DNA of 64,000 nt, taken from Halorubrum hochsteinianum (GTDB lineage Archaea; Halobacteriota; Halobacteria; Halobacteriales; Haloferacaceae). Below the pieces are notes generated by a model. It was not told the origin of the DNA. It searched no databases and was given only the letters and a program-made list of their open reading frames with translations. The stretch lies in contig NZ_CP098415.1 in the NCBI RefSeq assembly GCF_023702125.1, positions 2,542,001 through 2,606,000 of the forward strand, given 5' to 3'. Shown here piece by piece: positions 47,254-56,350 of the stretch; position 1 is the stretch's first letter; each line of letters opens with the position of its first letter. The translations under genes and the position numbers were made by a program.

Positions 47254-49272
47254 ATGGGCGGGCGAACCGATGATCCCCGAGCGATCGGCGTCGACGTCGG
47301 CGGCACGTTCACCGACGTGGCGCTCTCGCTCGGCGGCGACCTCGTCACCGCGAAGGTGCCGAGCACCGAGGACCAGAGCGAGGCCGTCGTCGCGGGGATC
47401 GAGAAGGCCTGCGAGGCGGCCGGCATCGACCCCGAGAGCGTGACGGAGTTCTCCCACGCGATGACCGTCTCCGTCAACGCGCTGCTGGAGAACGACGGCG
47501 CGCGGACCGCGATCGTGACGACCGAGGGGTTCCGCGACGTGCTTGAGATCGGCCGTCAGACCCGCCCGTCGCTGTACGACCTCGACGCCGAGAAGCCGAC
47601 GCCGCTCGTCCCCAGACGACGCCGGTTCGAGGTCGCCGAGCGCGCGACCCCCGACGGGATCGAGCGCGCGGTCGACGACGGGGACGTCGAGGCGCTCGTC
47701 GCCGACCTCCGCGAGGCGGACGTCGAGTCCGTCGCGGTCTGCCTCCTCCACGCCTACGCCAGCCCGGAGAACGAGCGGCGGGTCGCGGCGGGGCTGCGCG
47801 AGGCGCTCGACGTGCCGGTGTCGGCCTCCCACGAGGTCCTGCCCGAGTTCCGCGAGTACGAGCGCACGTCGACGACGGCCGTCGACGCGTACGTGCGGCC
47901 GGCGATCGACGGGTACGTCGGCCGCCTCACCGAGCGGGCGCGGGACCTCGGCCTCCCGCGGCCGCGGATCATGCAGGCCAACGGCGGCGTCACCGACGCC
48001 GACACCGTCAGGCGGAACGCCGTGACGACCGTCCTCTCGGGCCCCGCGGCGGGCGTCGTGGGCGCGAGCGCCGCGGCGGCGACCGACGCCGACCGCGACG
48101 GGCTGGTCACCTTCGACATGGGGGGTACCTCCAGCGACGTGAGCCTCGTCCGCGACGGCGAGGTCGCACGGACCACGGAGTCCGTGATCGCCGACCGACC
48201 GATCGGGACGCCGATGGTCGACGTCGAGACGGTGGGAGCCGGCGGCGGGTCGATCGCGTGGGTCGACGCCGGCGGCGCGCTCCGGATCGGCCCGCGCTCG
48301 GCCGGGGCCGACCCCGGTCCCGCCTGCTACGGCAAGGGCGGCACGGAGCCGACCGTCACGGACGCGGACCTCGTCTTGGGCTACGTCGGGGCGGACACCG
48401 ACCTCGGCGGCGACCTCTCGCTCGACGCGGCGGCCGCCCGCGACGCGCTCGCCGACCTCGCCGACGAGGCGGGGATGGACGGGCCGGTCGCGGCCGCGTT
48501 GGGGGTCCACCGCGTCGCGAACGCCGACATGAGCCGCGCGATCCGCTCGGTCACCGTCGAGCGCGGCCACGACCCCCGGGCGTTCGGGCTCGTCGCGTTC
48601 GGCGGTGCCGGTCCGATGCACGCCGTCTCGATCGCGGACGGACTCGACATCGACCGCGTCGTCGTCCCCCACGCGTCCGGCGTCCTGTCGGCGTACGGGC
48701 TGCTCGCGGCCGACGAGACCCGCGACGCGGTGCGGACCCGACAGGGCCCGCTCGCCGGAGTCGAGGGTGACGCGGTCGACGAAGTCTACGGGGAGTTGAC
48801 GGACCGACTGCTGGGCGAGGTCAGCGATCCGGACGCGGCGCGGGTGGAGTACGCCGCTGACCTCCGGTACGAAGGGCAGAGCTTCGAACTCACCGTCGAC
48901 GTCGAGCGGCCGTTCGACCCGGTGGCGGCCGGCGAGCGGTTCGCGGCGGCCCACGAGTCGGCGTACGGCTACCGCGCGGACGAACCGGTCGAACTCGTGA
49001 ACTGCCGCGCCACGGCGACGGTCCCGCGGAGCGCGCCCGCGGTCGAGTCCGTCGGCGGCGGCGACGCGGAACCGCGGACCACCCGCGAGGCGGTGTTCCC
49101 CGAAGGGACCCGCGAGACCCCCGTCTACGACCGCGAGCGGTTCCCGGCCGACGAGGCGGTGGCGGGGCCCGCGGTGGTCGAGGGCGCGGAGAGCACGGTC
49201 GTCGTGCCGCCGGGATGGGGCGTGCGACTGCGCGGCGACGGCGCGCTGGTCGCGGAGGTGAGCGACGCGTGA
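47254..49272 (+). CDS. hyuA: Hydantoinase/oxoprolinase subunit A
   Basis: 672 residues. ATP-dependent ring-opening enzyme subunit; the family includes N-methylhydantoinase, 5-oxoprolinase and acetone carboxylase beta. Sugar-kinase-like ATP motifs are IGVDVGGTFTDVALS at residues 10-24 and FDMGGTSSDVSLV (about 288-300). HAMTVSVNALLE near residue 70 and the C-terminal SGVLSAYGLLAADE complete the family pattern. The true substrate (hydantoin, oxoproline or other cyclic amide) is not readable from sequence. It is followed by the B subunit with a GTGA overlap. Confidence 0.92.
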   Translation: MGGRTDDPRAIGVDVGGTFTDVALSLGGDLVTAKVPSTEDQSEAVVAGIEKACEAAGIDPESVTEFSHAMTVSVNALLENDGARTAIVTTEGFRDVLEIGRQTRPSLYDLDAEKPTPLVPRRRRFEVAERATPDGIERAVDDGDVEALVADLREADVESVAVCLLHAYASPENERRVAAGLREALDVPVSASHEVLPEFREYERTSTTAVDAYVRPAIDGYVGRLTERARDLGLPRPRIMQANGGVTDADTVRRNAVTTVLSGPAAGVVGASAAAATDADRDGLVTFDMGGTSSDVSLVRDGEVARTTESVIADRPIGTPMVDVETVGAGGGSIAWVDAGGALRIGPRSAGADPGPACYGKGGTEPTVTDADLVLGYVGADTDLGGDLSLDAAAARDALADLADEAGMDGPVAAALGVHRVANADMSRAIRSVTVERGHDPRAFGLVAFGGAGPMHAVSIADGLDIDRVVVPHASGVLSAYGLLAADETRDAVRTRQGPLAGVEGDAVDEVYGELTDRLLGEVSDPDAARVEYAADLRYEGQSFELTVDVERPFDPVAAGERFAAAHESAYGYRADEPVELVNCRATATVPRSAPAVESVGGGDAEPRTTREAVFPEGTRETPVYDRERFPADEAVAGPAVVEGAESTVVVPPGWGVRLRGDGALVAEVSDA

Positions 49273-50867
49273 GCGACGCCGACCTCGACCCGGTGACGCT
49301 GGAGATCCTCCGGAACCAACTGGAGAGCGTCGCGGCCGAGATGGGCCACGTGCTGATCCGCGGCGCGTACTCGCCGAACATCAAGGAGCGACAGGACTGC
49401 TCGACGGCGCTGTTCGACGCCGACGGCCGGATGGTCGCGCAGGCGGAACACATCCCGGTCCACCTCGGCGCGATGCCCGACGCGGTCGCGGTCGTCCTCG
49501 AAAAGGACCCGAAACCGGGCGACGTGTTCGTCGTCAACGACCCGTTCGCCGGGGGGACGCACCTCCCCGACGTGACGCTGGTCTCGCCGGTCGCGCCCGA
49601 CGGCGAGGTCGTCGGCTTCGCCGTGTCGCGCGCGCACCACGCCGACGTCGGCGGCAGCGCCCCGGGGAGCATGCCGCCCGGCGCGCGGGAGATCTACGAG
49701 GAGGGGCTCCGCCTCCCGGCGGTCCGCCTCGTCGACGGCGGCGAGCCGAACGAGGCCGTCCGCGACCTGATCCTCGCCAACGTCCGGACGCCGAGCGAGC
49801 GTGAGGCGGACCTCCGGGCGCAGCGGGCCGCGAACGCGCGCGCCGAGGAGCGGGTCGGCGAACTGCTCGACGAGCACGGCGAGACGCTGCTCGACGCGTT
49901 CGACGCCGTCATCGACTACTCCCGCGAGCGCGTGGAGGCCGAGATCGCCGACCTCCCCGACGGCACCTACCGCGCCGCCGACGTCCTTGAGGGCGACGGC
50001 GTGACGGACGCGGACGTCCCCGTCGAGGTCGCCGTCACCGTCGACGGCGCGGCGATCGACGTCGACTTCGCCGGGACCTCCGATCAGGTGGACGGCAACC
50101 TCAACGCCCCGTTCTCGGTCGCGAAGAGCGCGGTGTACTTCGTCGTCCGCGCCGTCACCGACCCGGAGATCCCGCCGAACCACGGCTGCTACGAGCCCGT
50201 GTCCGTCTCCGCGCCGGAGGGGTCGCTGCTCGATCCGCGCCCGCCCGCGGCGGTCGTCGGCGGGAACGTCGAGACGAGCCAGCGCGTCACGGACGTCACT
50301 CTCGCCGCGCTCGCCGAGGCGGTCCCCGAGGAGATCCCCGCCGGCGGGCAGGGGACGATGAACAACCTGATCGTCGGCGACCGCGCGGGGGAGTTCACCT
50401 ACTACGAGACCATCGCCGGCGGCTTCGGCGGTCGGCCGAGCAAGGACGGGATGGACGGCGTTCAGGTCGGGATGACGAACACGCTCAACACGCCGGTCGA
50501 GGCGCTGGAGACGGCGTACCCGCTCCGCGTCGAGCGGTACGCGCTGCGCCCGTCGAGCGGCGGTGACGGCCGGTATCGCGGCGGTCTCGGCCTCGAACGG
50601 ACCGTCACCGTCGAGACGGACGCGACCGTCTCGCTGCTGACCGAGCGGCGGCGGACCGCCCCGCGGGGGCTCGCCGGCGGCGAGGACGGGGCAATGGGGA
50701 AGAACCTGATCGACGGCGAACCGGTCCCGGCGAAGGCGTCGGTCGACGTACCGGCCGGGACGACCGTCTCGATCCTGACGCCCGGCGGCGGCGGGCACGG
50801 CGACCCAGCCGAGCGCGACCCGGACGCCGCGGAGCGGGACCGCCGCGACGGGAAAGTCGAGGACTGA
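49269..50867 (+). CDS. hyuB: Hydantoinase/oxoprolinase subunit B
   Basis: 532 residues from GTG 49269, which overlaps the hyuA TGA. Family motifs are DPVTLEILRNQLESVAAEMG, IKERQDCSTALFDADGRMVAQAEHIPVHLGAMP, NDPFAGGTHLPDVTLVSPV, the metal/ligand AHHADVGG (about residue 121), and SSGGDGRYRGGLGLERTV near residue 435. The AAV-GGNVETSQRV segment is conserved. Length is normal for a separate B subunit; in plants and animals both halves are fused. It works with HyuA as a complex. The tail is charged and probably disordered. Confidence 0.92.
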   Translation: MSDADLDPVTLEILRNQLESVAAEMGHVLIRGAYSPNIKERQDCSTALFDADGRMVAQAEHIPVHLGAMPDAVAVVLEKDPKPGDVFVVNDPFAGGTHLPDVTLVSPVAPDGEVVGFAVSRAHHADVGGSAPGSMPPGAREIYEEGLRLPAVRLVDGGEPNEAVRDLILANVRTPSEREADLRAQRAANARAEERVGELLDEHGETLLDAFDAVIDYSRERVEAEIADLPDGTYRAADVLEGDGVTDADVPVEVAVTVDGAAIDVDFAGTSDQVDGNLNAPFSVAKSAVYFVVRAVTDPEIPPNHGCYEPVSVSAPEGSLLDPRPPAAVVGGNVETSQRVTDVTLAALAEAVPEEIPAGGQGTMNNLIVGDRAGEFTYYETIAGGFGGRPSKDGMDGVQVGMTNTLNTPVEALETAYPLRVERYALRPSSGGDGRYRGGLGLERTVTVETDATVSLLTERRRTAPRGLAGGEDGAMGKNLIDGEPVPAKASVDVPAGTTVSILTPGGGGHGDPAERDPDAAERDRRDGKVED

Positions 50868-50948
50868 CGGCACGGGTATCTCAAAGCGAGCTCGACGGCG
50901 CGGGTCCGGCAGAACAGATTCGGCGAAAATGCGGCCGCCCCGGTCAGT

Positions 50949-52874
50949 TCACTTGAACCGGAACGTCTCCAGGTTCTTCGGCGCGAACGTCCGCATGTTG
51001 TAGTCGTGGTACAGCGACGAGGAGAGGTCCTGAACGGAGCTCTCGTCGCCGTGGACGCACAGCACCTTCTCCGGGCGCGGGTTCATCGTCTTCACGAAGT
51101 TCTCTAACCCCTGCCGGTCGGCGTGGCCGGAGAAGCCGTCGACGACCTCGGTCCCCATCTCCAGCGTGAGTGTGTCGCCGCGGCTTCCGCCGCCCCAGCC
51201 GTCGACCGGAATCTCGTCCCAACCGTTCTGGATCCGGCGGCCGAGCGTCCCCTGCGCCTGATAGCCGACGAACACGAGGTTCGAGTCCGGGTCGGGGCCG
51301 ATGTGGCGGAGCCACGACATGATCGGCCCGCCCTCGATCATCCCCGAGGTGGAGATGACGATACACTCGTCGCCGTCGGCGACGTCCTGTCGCTCGTCCT
51401 CGCCGGCGTCGATGTGGTTGAACTGGTCGGCGAGGAACGGGTTCTCGTCCTCGTGGAAGATGCGGTCGCGGAGGTCGTCGCGGAGGTACTCGGGGTAGGT
51501 CGTGTGGATCGCGGTCGCCTCCCAGATCATCCCGTCGAGGTGGACCGGCATCTCCGGGATTTCGCCTTCCCGCATCGCCTCCTCCAAGACGAGCATGATC
51601 TCCTGCGAGCGCCCCACGGCGAACGCGGGAATGACGACTTTCCCCCCCTGCTCGTACGTCTCGTTGATGACCTCCTTGAGCGCCTCCTCGGAGTCCTCCT
51701 GGTCGGTCTGGTAGTCGTTGCGGCCGCCGTAGGTGGACTCCAGCACGAGCGTCTCCACCCGCGGGAAGTCGTTGACCGCGCCGTTGAACAGGCGGGTGTC
51801 CTCGTAGTGGATGTCGCCCGAGAACGCGACGTTGTAGAGGCCGTCGCCGATGTGGAAGTGCGTGACGGCGCTGCCGAGGATGTGGCCCGCGTTGTGGAAG
51901 GTGAGCTTCACGTCCGGGGCCACGTCGGTCACGTCGCCGTACTCCAGCGGGATGGTGTGTTTGATCGCCTCGCGGACCTGCGCGGACTCGTACGGCGGCG
52001 TCCGGCCGTCCTTCGCCGCGACGTCGAGGTAGTCGAGGGTGAGCAGGCCCATCAGGTCGCGGGTCGGCTCCGTCGTGTAGATCGGGCCGTCGTAGCCGTA
52101 CTTGAAGAGGAGCGGGACGAGCGCCGAGTGGTCGAGGTGGGCGTGCGTGAGGATGACCGCGTCGAGCGTCGCCGCGCCCGCGCCGAGCGCCTCGGGGACT
52201 TGGAGGTACGGGACCTCGCCCTCGGCTCCGGGCTTGTCGCCGCAGTCGATGAGGATCCGGGTCTCGGGCGTCGAGAGGATGAAGGCGGCGCGGCCGACCT
52301 CGCGGCAGCAGCCGAGCGTCGTGATCCGGACCCACTCGTCGTCGGACATCTCCTCGCGGTGGATCTGCCGGCCGACGCGTTCGAGGATGTCGCGGCGCTC
52401 CTCGCGCTCGTTCTTCAGGAAGCCGCGCACGTTCGAGACGGTGGAGGACTCGATCGGCGGCGTCCGAACGACCTCGGGGGTCCAGCCGACCTCCTGGGTG
52501 ATCTCGCGGAGCGTCGAGCCGCGGCGGCCGATCACCATCCCCGGCTTCTCGGCCTCGATGACGACCTCGCCGGTGTCCTCGTGGAAGTCGAGGTCCGTCA
52601 CCCCGGCGTCGTCCGGGATCACCTCTCGGACCTCGTCCTCGGCCCGCGCGGGCGGGGAGAGGGCGCTCGGGTCCGGGCGGACCGTGATCCGCTTGCGGAG
52701 CTTCGAGGCGAGCCGTCGGATCAGGTCGCCGTCGCCGGCGAACCGCTTGGGGTCGCGCGTGTACACGACCAGCTCCGGGCCCTCGTATTTGACATCTGTG
52801 ACCGTGATGTCGTTCGGAATCTCCTGTTCGATCTCCGATTTCAACGTATCGAGTTGCTTATCGACTTGACTCAT
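50949..52874 (-). CDS. cpsf1: aCPSF1 / FttA, beta-CASP ribonuclease and transcription terminator
   Basis: 641 residues. Archaeal homologue of CPSF73, shown in other archaea to cleave RNA at T-rich 3' ends and terminate transcription genome-wide. The N-terminal KH domains are at about residues 1-70 and 70-150, the second with the GxxG loop in IGRRGSTL (115-122). The metallo-beta-lactamase core follows, with HAHLDH at 244-249, FSGDIHYEDTRL, and the beta-CASP domain with VGRSQEIMLVLEEAM. The zinc ligands DGFSGHADRQGL and HGDES lie near the C-terminus. All catalytic residues are present. Monocistronic; start MSQVDKQLD. Confidence 0.95.
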   Translation of the reverse strand: MSQVDKQLDTLKSEIEQEIPNDITVTDVKYEGPELVVYTRDPKRFAGDGDLIRRLASKLRKRITVRPDPSALSPPARAEDEVREVIPDDAGVTDLDFHEDTGEVVIEAEKPGMVIGRRGSTLREITQEVGWTPEVVRTPPIESSTVSNVRGFLKNEREERRDILERVGRQIHREEMSDDEWVRITTLGCCREVGRAAFILSTPETRILIDCGDKPGAEGEVPYLQVPEALGAGAATLDAVILTHAHLDHSALVPLLFKYGYDGPIYTTEPTRDLMGLLTLDYLDVAAKDGRTPPYESAQVREAIKHTIPLEYGDVTDVAPDVKLTFHNAGHILGSAVTHFHIGDGLYNVAFSGDIHYEDTRLFNGAVNDFPRVETLVLESTYGGRNDYQTDQEDSEEALKEVINETYEQGGKVVIPAFAVGRSQEIMLVLEEAMREGEIPEMPVHLDGMIWEATAIHTTYPEYLRDDLRDRIFHEDENPFLADQFNHIDAGEDERQDVADGDECIVISTSGMIEGGPIMSWLRHIGPDPDSNLVFVGYQAQGTLGRRIQNGWDEIPVDGWGGGSRGDTLTLEMGTEVVDGFSGHADRQGLENFVKTMNPRPEKVLCVHGDESSVQDLSSSLYHDYNMRTFAPKNLETFRFK

Positions 52875-53092
52875 ATCTCACTGCGGGTCGTCGGGGCCGT
52901 CGTCGTCGAATCGCGTCGCGCGGCGACTCGCCGCCGATCGGTCGACCGTGACGGGATAGGCATAGTGGAAGTACTGTCCGTACTGGTTCCGTACGCGGGA
53001 ACAGCCAGCGAAAACCCGCTTGGTTCACGCTACTGCCCCGCCGTTATAAAAGCCTTCGCAAAGGGCAAGCACCCGGCGGCCGAACGCGGCCC

Positions 53093-53617
53093 ATGCGCGT
53101 CACACCGCAGACGGTCCGCGACGAACGCGACTGGGTCCGCGACCGGGCCGACGTGGTCGTCCCGGTCCTCAACGACACCCGCGACCGGCTCGGCCGGCTC
53201 TTCGAGACGAGCGTCGACACGGTGTCGCGCGAGGCGTACCGCCGCGAGGTCGACGCCGTCTTCGCCGACGGCGAGGTCGCGGTCAACGTCGCCGCCTGCG
53301 TCGCGCTCCTGCGCGACCTCGACGTGACGGGCGACTACCCCGGATTCGTCGTCGACGAGGTGCTCGGCCGCGAACTGGCGGCGACGGTCGCCGGCGGGCG
53401 GCCGCTCTCGCTGCTCGCGCAGGCGACGTTCCACGTCGCGGACCTCCACGTCCACCGCGACGCCACGGCGGAGGCGGACGAACGGGGAGCCGGGACGGCC
53501 GGCGCGGACGACCTCGACGCGGCGCTCGCCGCGGGGTTCCAGACGCGGCTCCCGGGCTGGGACTGGCGGGAGGGAGAGAGCCCCTTCGCGGTCGACCCCG
53601 ACGGCTCCGAGGAGTGA
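53093..53617 (+). CDS. Conserved haloarchaeal protein of unknown function
   Basis: 174 residues, mostly helical: RVTPQTVRDERDWVRDRADVVVPVLNDTRDRLGRLFETSVDTVSREAY and then a globular helical region (VNVAACVALLRDLDVTGDYPGFVVDEVLGRELAATVAGG). No cysteine, signal or catalytic motif. The tail (140-174) is acidic with two tryptophans. A TATA-like GTTATAAAAG (53043-53052) lies about 45 bases before the ATG, allowing a short 5' leader. It diverges from the aCPSF1 gene. Unrecognised. Confidence 0.65.
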   Translation: MRVTPQTVRDERDWVRDRADVVVPVLNDTRDRLGRLFETSVDTVSREAYRREVDAVFADGEVAVNVAACVALLRDLDVTGDYPGFVVDEVLGRELAATVAGGRPLSLLAQATFHVADLHVHRDATAEADERGAGTAGADDLDAALAAGFQTRLPGWDWREGESPFAVDPDGSEE

Positions 53618-53638
53618 GTCCGTCGCGTCGCGGTCCCT

Positions 53639-54478
53639 CTACGAGGTGAAGTTCCTGATGAACCCGTACGCCCTGTCCACCAGCGCGTCTGGGAGGAACC
53701 GGGCGAGGACGCCGACGCGGGCGACCGTTCCGGGCTGGACGCGGGCCGGCGGCTGGGTCGCGCTGGCGGCGTCGTAGATGGCGTCCGCGACGAGCTCCGG
53801 CTCGACCGAGCCGGGGCCGTCCCCGCCGATCAGCTGCGCGTCCTCGAACATCGCGTAGAACTCGTCGTAGGCGTCGGTCCGCTCGATCCCCTCGCGCTCC
53901 TCGGGGTCGGCCTCCGCCTCCGCGCGCTTCGAGAAGTTCGTCTTCACCGGTCCCGGCTCGACGACGACCACGTCGACGCCGAGGTCCGCGACCTCGTTGC
54001 GCAGCGCGTCGGACATCGCTTCGAGGGCGAACTTCGACCCGCTGTACACGCCGCCGCCGGGAATGGACACCCGCCCCGCGACCGACGAGACGTTGACGAT
54101 GGTCCCGTCGCGCTCGCGTCGCATCGCGGGCAGCACCGCCCGGATCAGCCGATGCGGCCCGTACACGTTCACGTCGAACTGATCGTGGACCCGGTCGGTG
54201 GTGACGTCCTCGATCGGTCCGAACTGGCCGTAGCCGGCGTTGTTGATCAGGGCGTCGATCGCTCCCTCCTCGTCTAAGATTCGGTCGACGACGCGGTCGA
54301 CGTCCTCCTGGTCGGTCACGTCGAGCGTGGCGAGCTCACAGCCCGCCTCGCCGAGCGCCTCGACGTCGGCGGGGTTCCGCGCGGTCGCGTACACGGTCCA
54401 CCCCTCGTTGAGGAACGCGTGCGCCGCGGCGCGGCCGATACCCGAGGAACAGCCGGTGATGAGTACCGTCTTCTGCAC
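53639..54478 (-). CDS. Short-chain dehydrogenase/reductase
   Basis: 279 residues from GTG 54478; an ATG at 54505 is also in frame, but a TATA-like TTAT (RC, about 54504-54508) sits at leaderless distance from the GTG and would overlap the longer start. NAD(P)-binding TGCSSGIGRA, DVTDQEDVDRVVDRI and INNAGYGQFGP, then the catalytic Ser in VNVSSVAGRVS, Tyr-x3-Lys in YSGSKFALEAM. The pattern after the active site (VVVVEPGPVKTNFSKRAEAEADP) is that of classical oxidoreductases acting on retinol/steroid-like or unknown alcohols. Substrate not determinable. Confidence 0.88.
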   Translation of the reverse strand: MQKTVLITGCSSGIGRAAAHAFLNEGWTVYATARNPADVEALGEAGCELATLDVTDQEDVDRVVDRILDEEGAIDALINNAGYGQFGPIEDVTTDRVHDQFDVNVYGPHRLIRAVLPAMRRERDGTIVNVSSVAGRVSIPGGGVYSGSKFALEAMSDALRNEVADLGVDVVVVEPGPVKTNFSKRAEAEADPEEREGIERTDAYDEFYAMFEDAQLIGGDGPGSVEPELVADAIYDAASATQPPARVQPGTVARVGVLARFLPDALVDRAYGFIRNFTS

Positions 54479-54550
54479 GCGTCGTCGGTCGGTCCCCGGC
54501 GGCATAACTCTCCCGACCGACGGCGTCGCAGGAACGTCTCTCGGCGGCCG

Positions 54551-55003
54551 TCAGAGGTCTTCGGTTCGCGTCCACATCCCCTTCGAGGCCGGCGCGGAGC
54601 GCTCGAAGCCCCACCGCTCGTAGAACCCGTCGACGTCCGCCAGCAGGTTGACGTACGCGCCGTCGGGCGCGTTCGTCCGGAGCCACCCGACCAGCGTGTC
54701 CATCATCGCCGTACCGATCCCGCGTCCCTGCTGCGGCTCCGCGACGGCCATGTCGGAGAGGTGGAAGACGGACCCCCCGTCGCCGACGATCCGCGCCATG
54801 CCGACCGGCTCTCCGGTCGACTCCGCGACGACGTGGACGCCGTACGTCGTGTTCGGCAATCCACGTTCGACCGCCTCGCGGCTCCGCTCCGACATCCCGG
54901 CCTCGCGCCGGAGGCGGCGGAACGCCGCGACCGACGGCGTCGACTCGCGGAGCGCGTACCCTTCGGGCGCGGTCGGCGTCGGGGCCGAGTCGCCGTCGCT
55001 CAT
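54551..55003 (-). CDS. GNAT family N-acetyltransferase
   Basis: 150 residues. The acetyl-CoA-binding motif A is HLSDMAVAEPQQGRGIGTAMMDTLVGWL (V-x3-QGRGIG, about 81-108), preceded by the strand PVGMARIVGDGGSVFHL and followed by FYERWGFERS (motif B), as in small-molecule GNATs such as YitI-like proteins. Start MSDGDS at 55003; the leader is disordered. Substrate unknown. Its gene reads away from the proteasome gene by 74 bases in the same direction, so cotranscription is possible but not required. Confidence 0.88.
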   Translation of the reverse strand: MSDGDSAPTPTAPEGYALRESTPSVAAFRRLRREAGMSERSREAVERGLPNTTYGVHVVAESTGEPVGMARIVGDGGSVFHLSDMAVAEPQQGRGIGTAMMDTLVGWLRTNAPDGAYVNLLADVDGFYERWGFERSAPASKGMWTRTEDL

Positions 55004-55076
55004 GGCGGGACGACGCGGTCGGCAAAAATAGCGATTGCGGAGCCGAGTCGGATCGGAGGCGCGACGGACGAGGGCG

Positions 55077-55859
55077 TTACTCCTCGTCGTCGCCGTTTTC
55101 GTCCGCCTCGTCCGCTTCGTCCTCGTCGGCCGAGAGCAGGTCCCGCTCGTCGAGGATCGCCTCGATCTCGTCGACGGGCCGCTCCGTGTACTGCTCGTCG
55201 TCGACCGTGATCGTGGCGACACCGACGCCGTCGGGCGTCAGTTCGCCGTCGTTCGACCGCGCGAGCGTGTCGAGCGCGAGCCCGACGGCCTCGTCGGTCG
55301 AGAGGCCCTCCTCGTACTCCTCCTCGAGGTAGTCGCGGAGGTCGCTGCGGTCCGAGCCGATCGACAGCGCCTGCCACTCGTAGGGCGTGCCGGACGGGTC
55401 GGTCTCGAACAGGCGCGGCTCGCCGTTCTCGATGCCGCCGACGATGAGCGCGACGCCGAAGGGGCGCGCGCCGCCGACCTGCGTGTACTGCTGGATGTGG
55501 TCGGTGATGTTCTTGGTGAGCGTCTCGATGCCGACCGGCTCGCCGTAGCGGAGCTGGTTCACCTGCGCCTGCCGGCGGGCGAAGTCGATGAGCTGCCGGG
55601 CGTCGGCGACGTGGCCGGCGCTCGCGACGCCGACGTGGTCGTCGGCCTTGTGGAGCTTCTCGATGCTCTCCGGTTCCATGAGGGGGGAGCGGGCGCGCTT
55701 GTCCGCCGCGAGGACGACCCCGTCCTCGGCGCGGATACCGACGCTCGCCGTCCCTCGCTTCACCGCCTCCCGGGCGTACTCGACCTGGTAGAGTCGACCG
55801 TCCGGTGAGAAGATAGTGATGCCGCGGTCGTACGCCTGCTGTTGGGATTGGCCCTGCAT
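55077..55859 (-). CDS. psmA: Proteasome subunit alpha
   Basis: 260 residues. Forms the outer heptameric rings of the 20S proteasome and controls gate opening. The alpha signature is YDRGITIFSPDGRLYQVEYAREAVKRG (residues 10-36), and the N-terminal MQGQSQQQA supplies the gate. RPFGVALIVGG and SIGSDRSDLRDYLEEEY follow. It has no N-terminal catalytic Thr, as expected for alpha. The acidic tail (245-260) is haloarchaeal. It is last in a minus-strand operon with RNase P genes: the Pop5 gene ends 4 bases upstream of it. Confidence 0.96.
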   Translation of the reverse strand: MQGQSQQQAYDRGITIFSPDGRLYQVEYAREAVKRGTASVGIRAEDGVVLAADKRARSPLMEPESIEKLHKADDHVGVASAGHVADARQLIDFARRQAQVNQLRYGEPVGIETLTKNITDHIQQYTQVGGARPFGVALIVGGIENGEPRLFETDPSGTPYEWQALSIGSDRSDLRDYLEEEYEEGLSTDEAVGLALDTLARSNDGELTPDGVGVATITVDDEQYTERPVDEIEAILDERDLLSADEDEADEADENGDDEE

Positions 55860-55863
55860 GATA

Positions 55864-56343
55864 TCACTCGATGTCGAACGTCGTCGCGCCGACGCGACCC
55901 GACTCGACCCGCAGATCGCACGCGTCGCCGCGCACGACCGCGGCCCGTTCGGCGCTCCCGAACGCGACGTCTCGCTGTGTCGAACTGGGGGTCGCGCGAC
56001 CCATATATCTTTCCTCACAGGCACGCACCGTCCCCGAAATCCCCCTGACGAGGATTCCGACCGGCTCGCCGTCGACCTCGCTCACGCATGCGATCGCGGC
56101 GCGCGCGTCGTCGACGTGGCCGTGTCTGACCCGGACGACGGCCTCGCCGGTCCCGTCAGCGTGCGAGAACGACAGCAGCGTGAGGTCGGCGTCGGCGCTC
56201 CCGGCGTCGCCGAGGAGGTTTCCGGCGCTGTACCACAGCGAACGCTGGAACGCGCGCCGACCGATCTCGGCGTCGGACCACGACTCGATCCCGACCGCGA
56301 GGTACCGCCACCGCGGGCGCAGGTGCTTCGGGAGGTGTTTCAC
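55864..56343 (-). CDS. rnp2: RNase P protein component 2 (Pop5)
   Basis: 159 residues. Archaeal Pop5/Rpp14 homologue; with Rpp30 it forms the catalytic-activating pair on RNase P RNA for tRNA 5' maturation. MKHLPKHLRPRWRYLAVGIES is the standard opening; DAEIGRRAFQRSLWYSAGNLLG and AVVRVRHGHVDDARAAIACVSEVDGEPVGILVRGISGTVRACEERYMG are the core strands and helix. The last 45 residues after RYMG form an extension. It starts 7 bases after the methyltransferase stop and ends 4 bases before psmA, so all are cotranscribed. Confidence 0.93.
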   Translation of the reverse strand: MKHLPKHLRPRWRYLAVGIESWSDAEIGRRAFQRSLWYSAGNLLGDAGSADADLTLLSFSHADGTGEAVVRVRHGHVDDARAAIACVSEVDGEPVGILVRGISGTVRACEERYMGRATPSSTQRDVAFGSAERAAVVRGDACDLRVESGRVGATTFDIE

Positions 56344-56350
56344 GGGGCGA

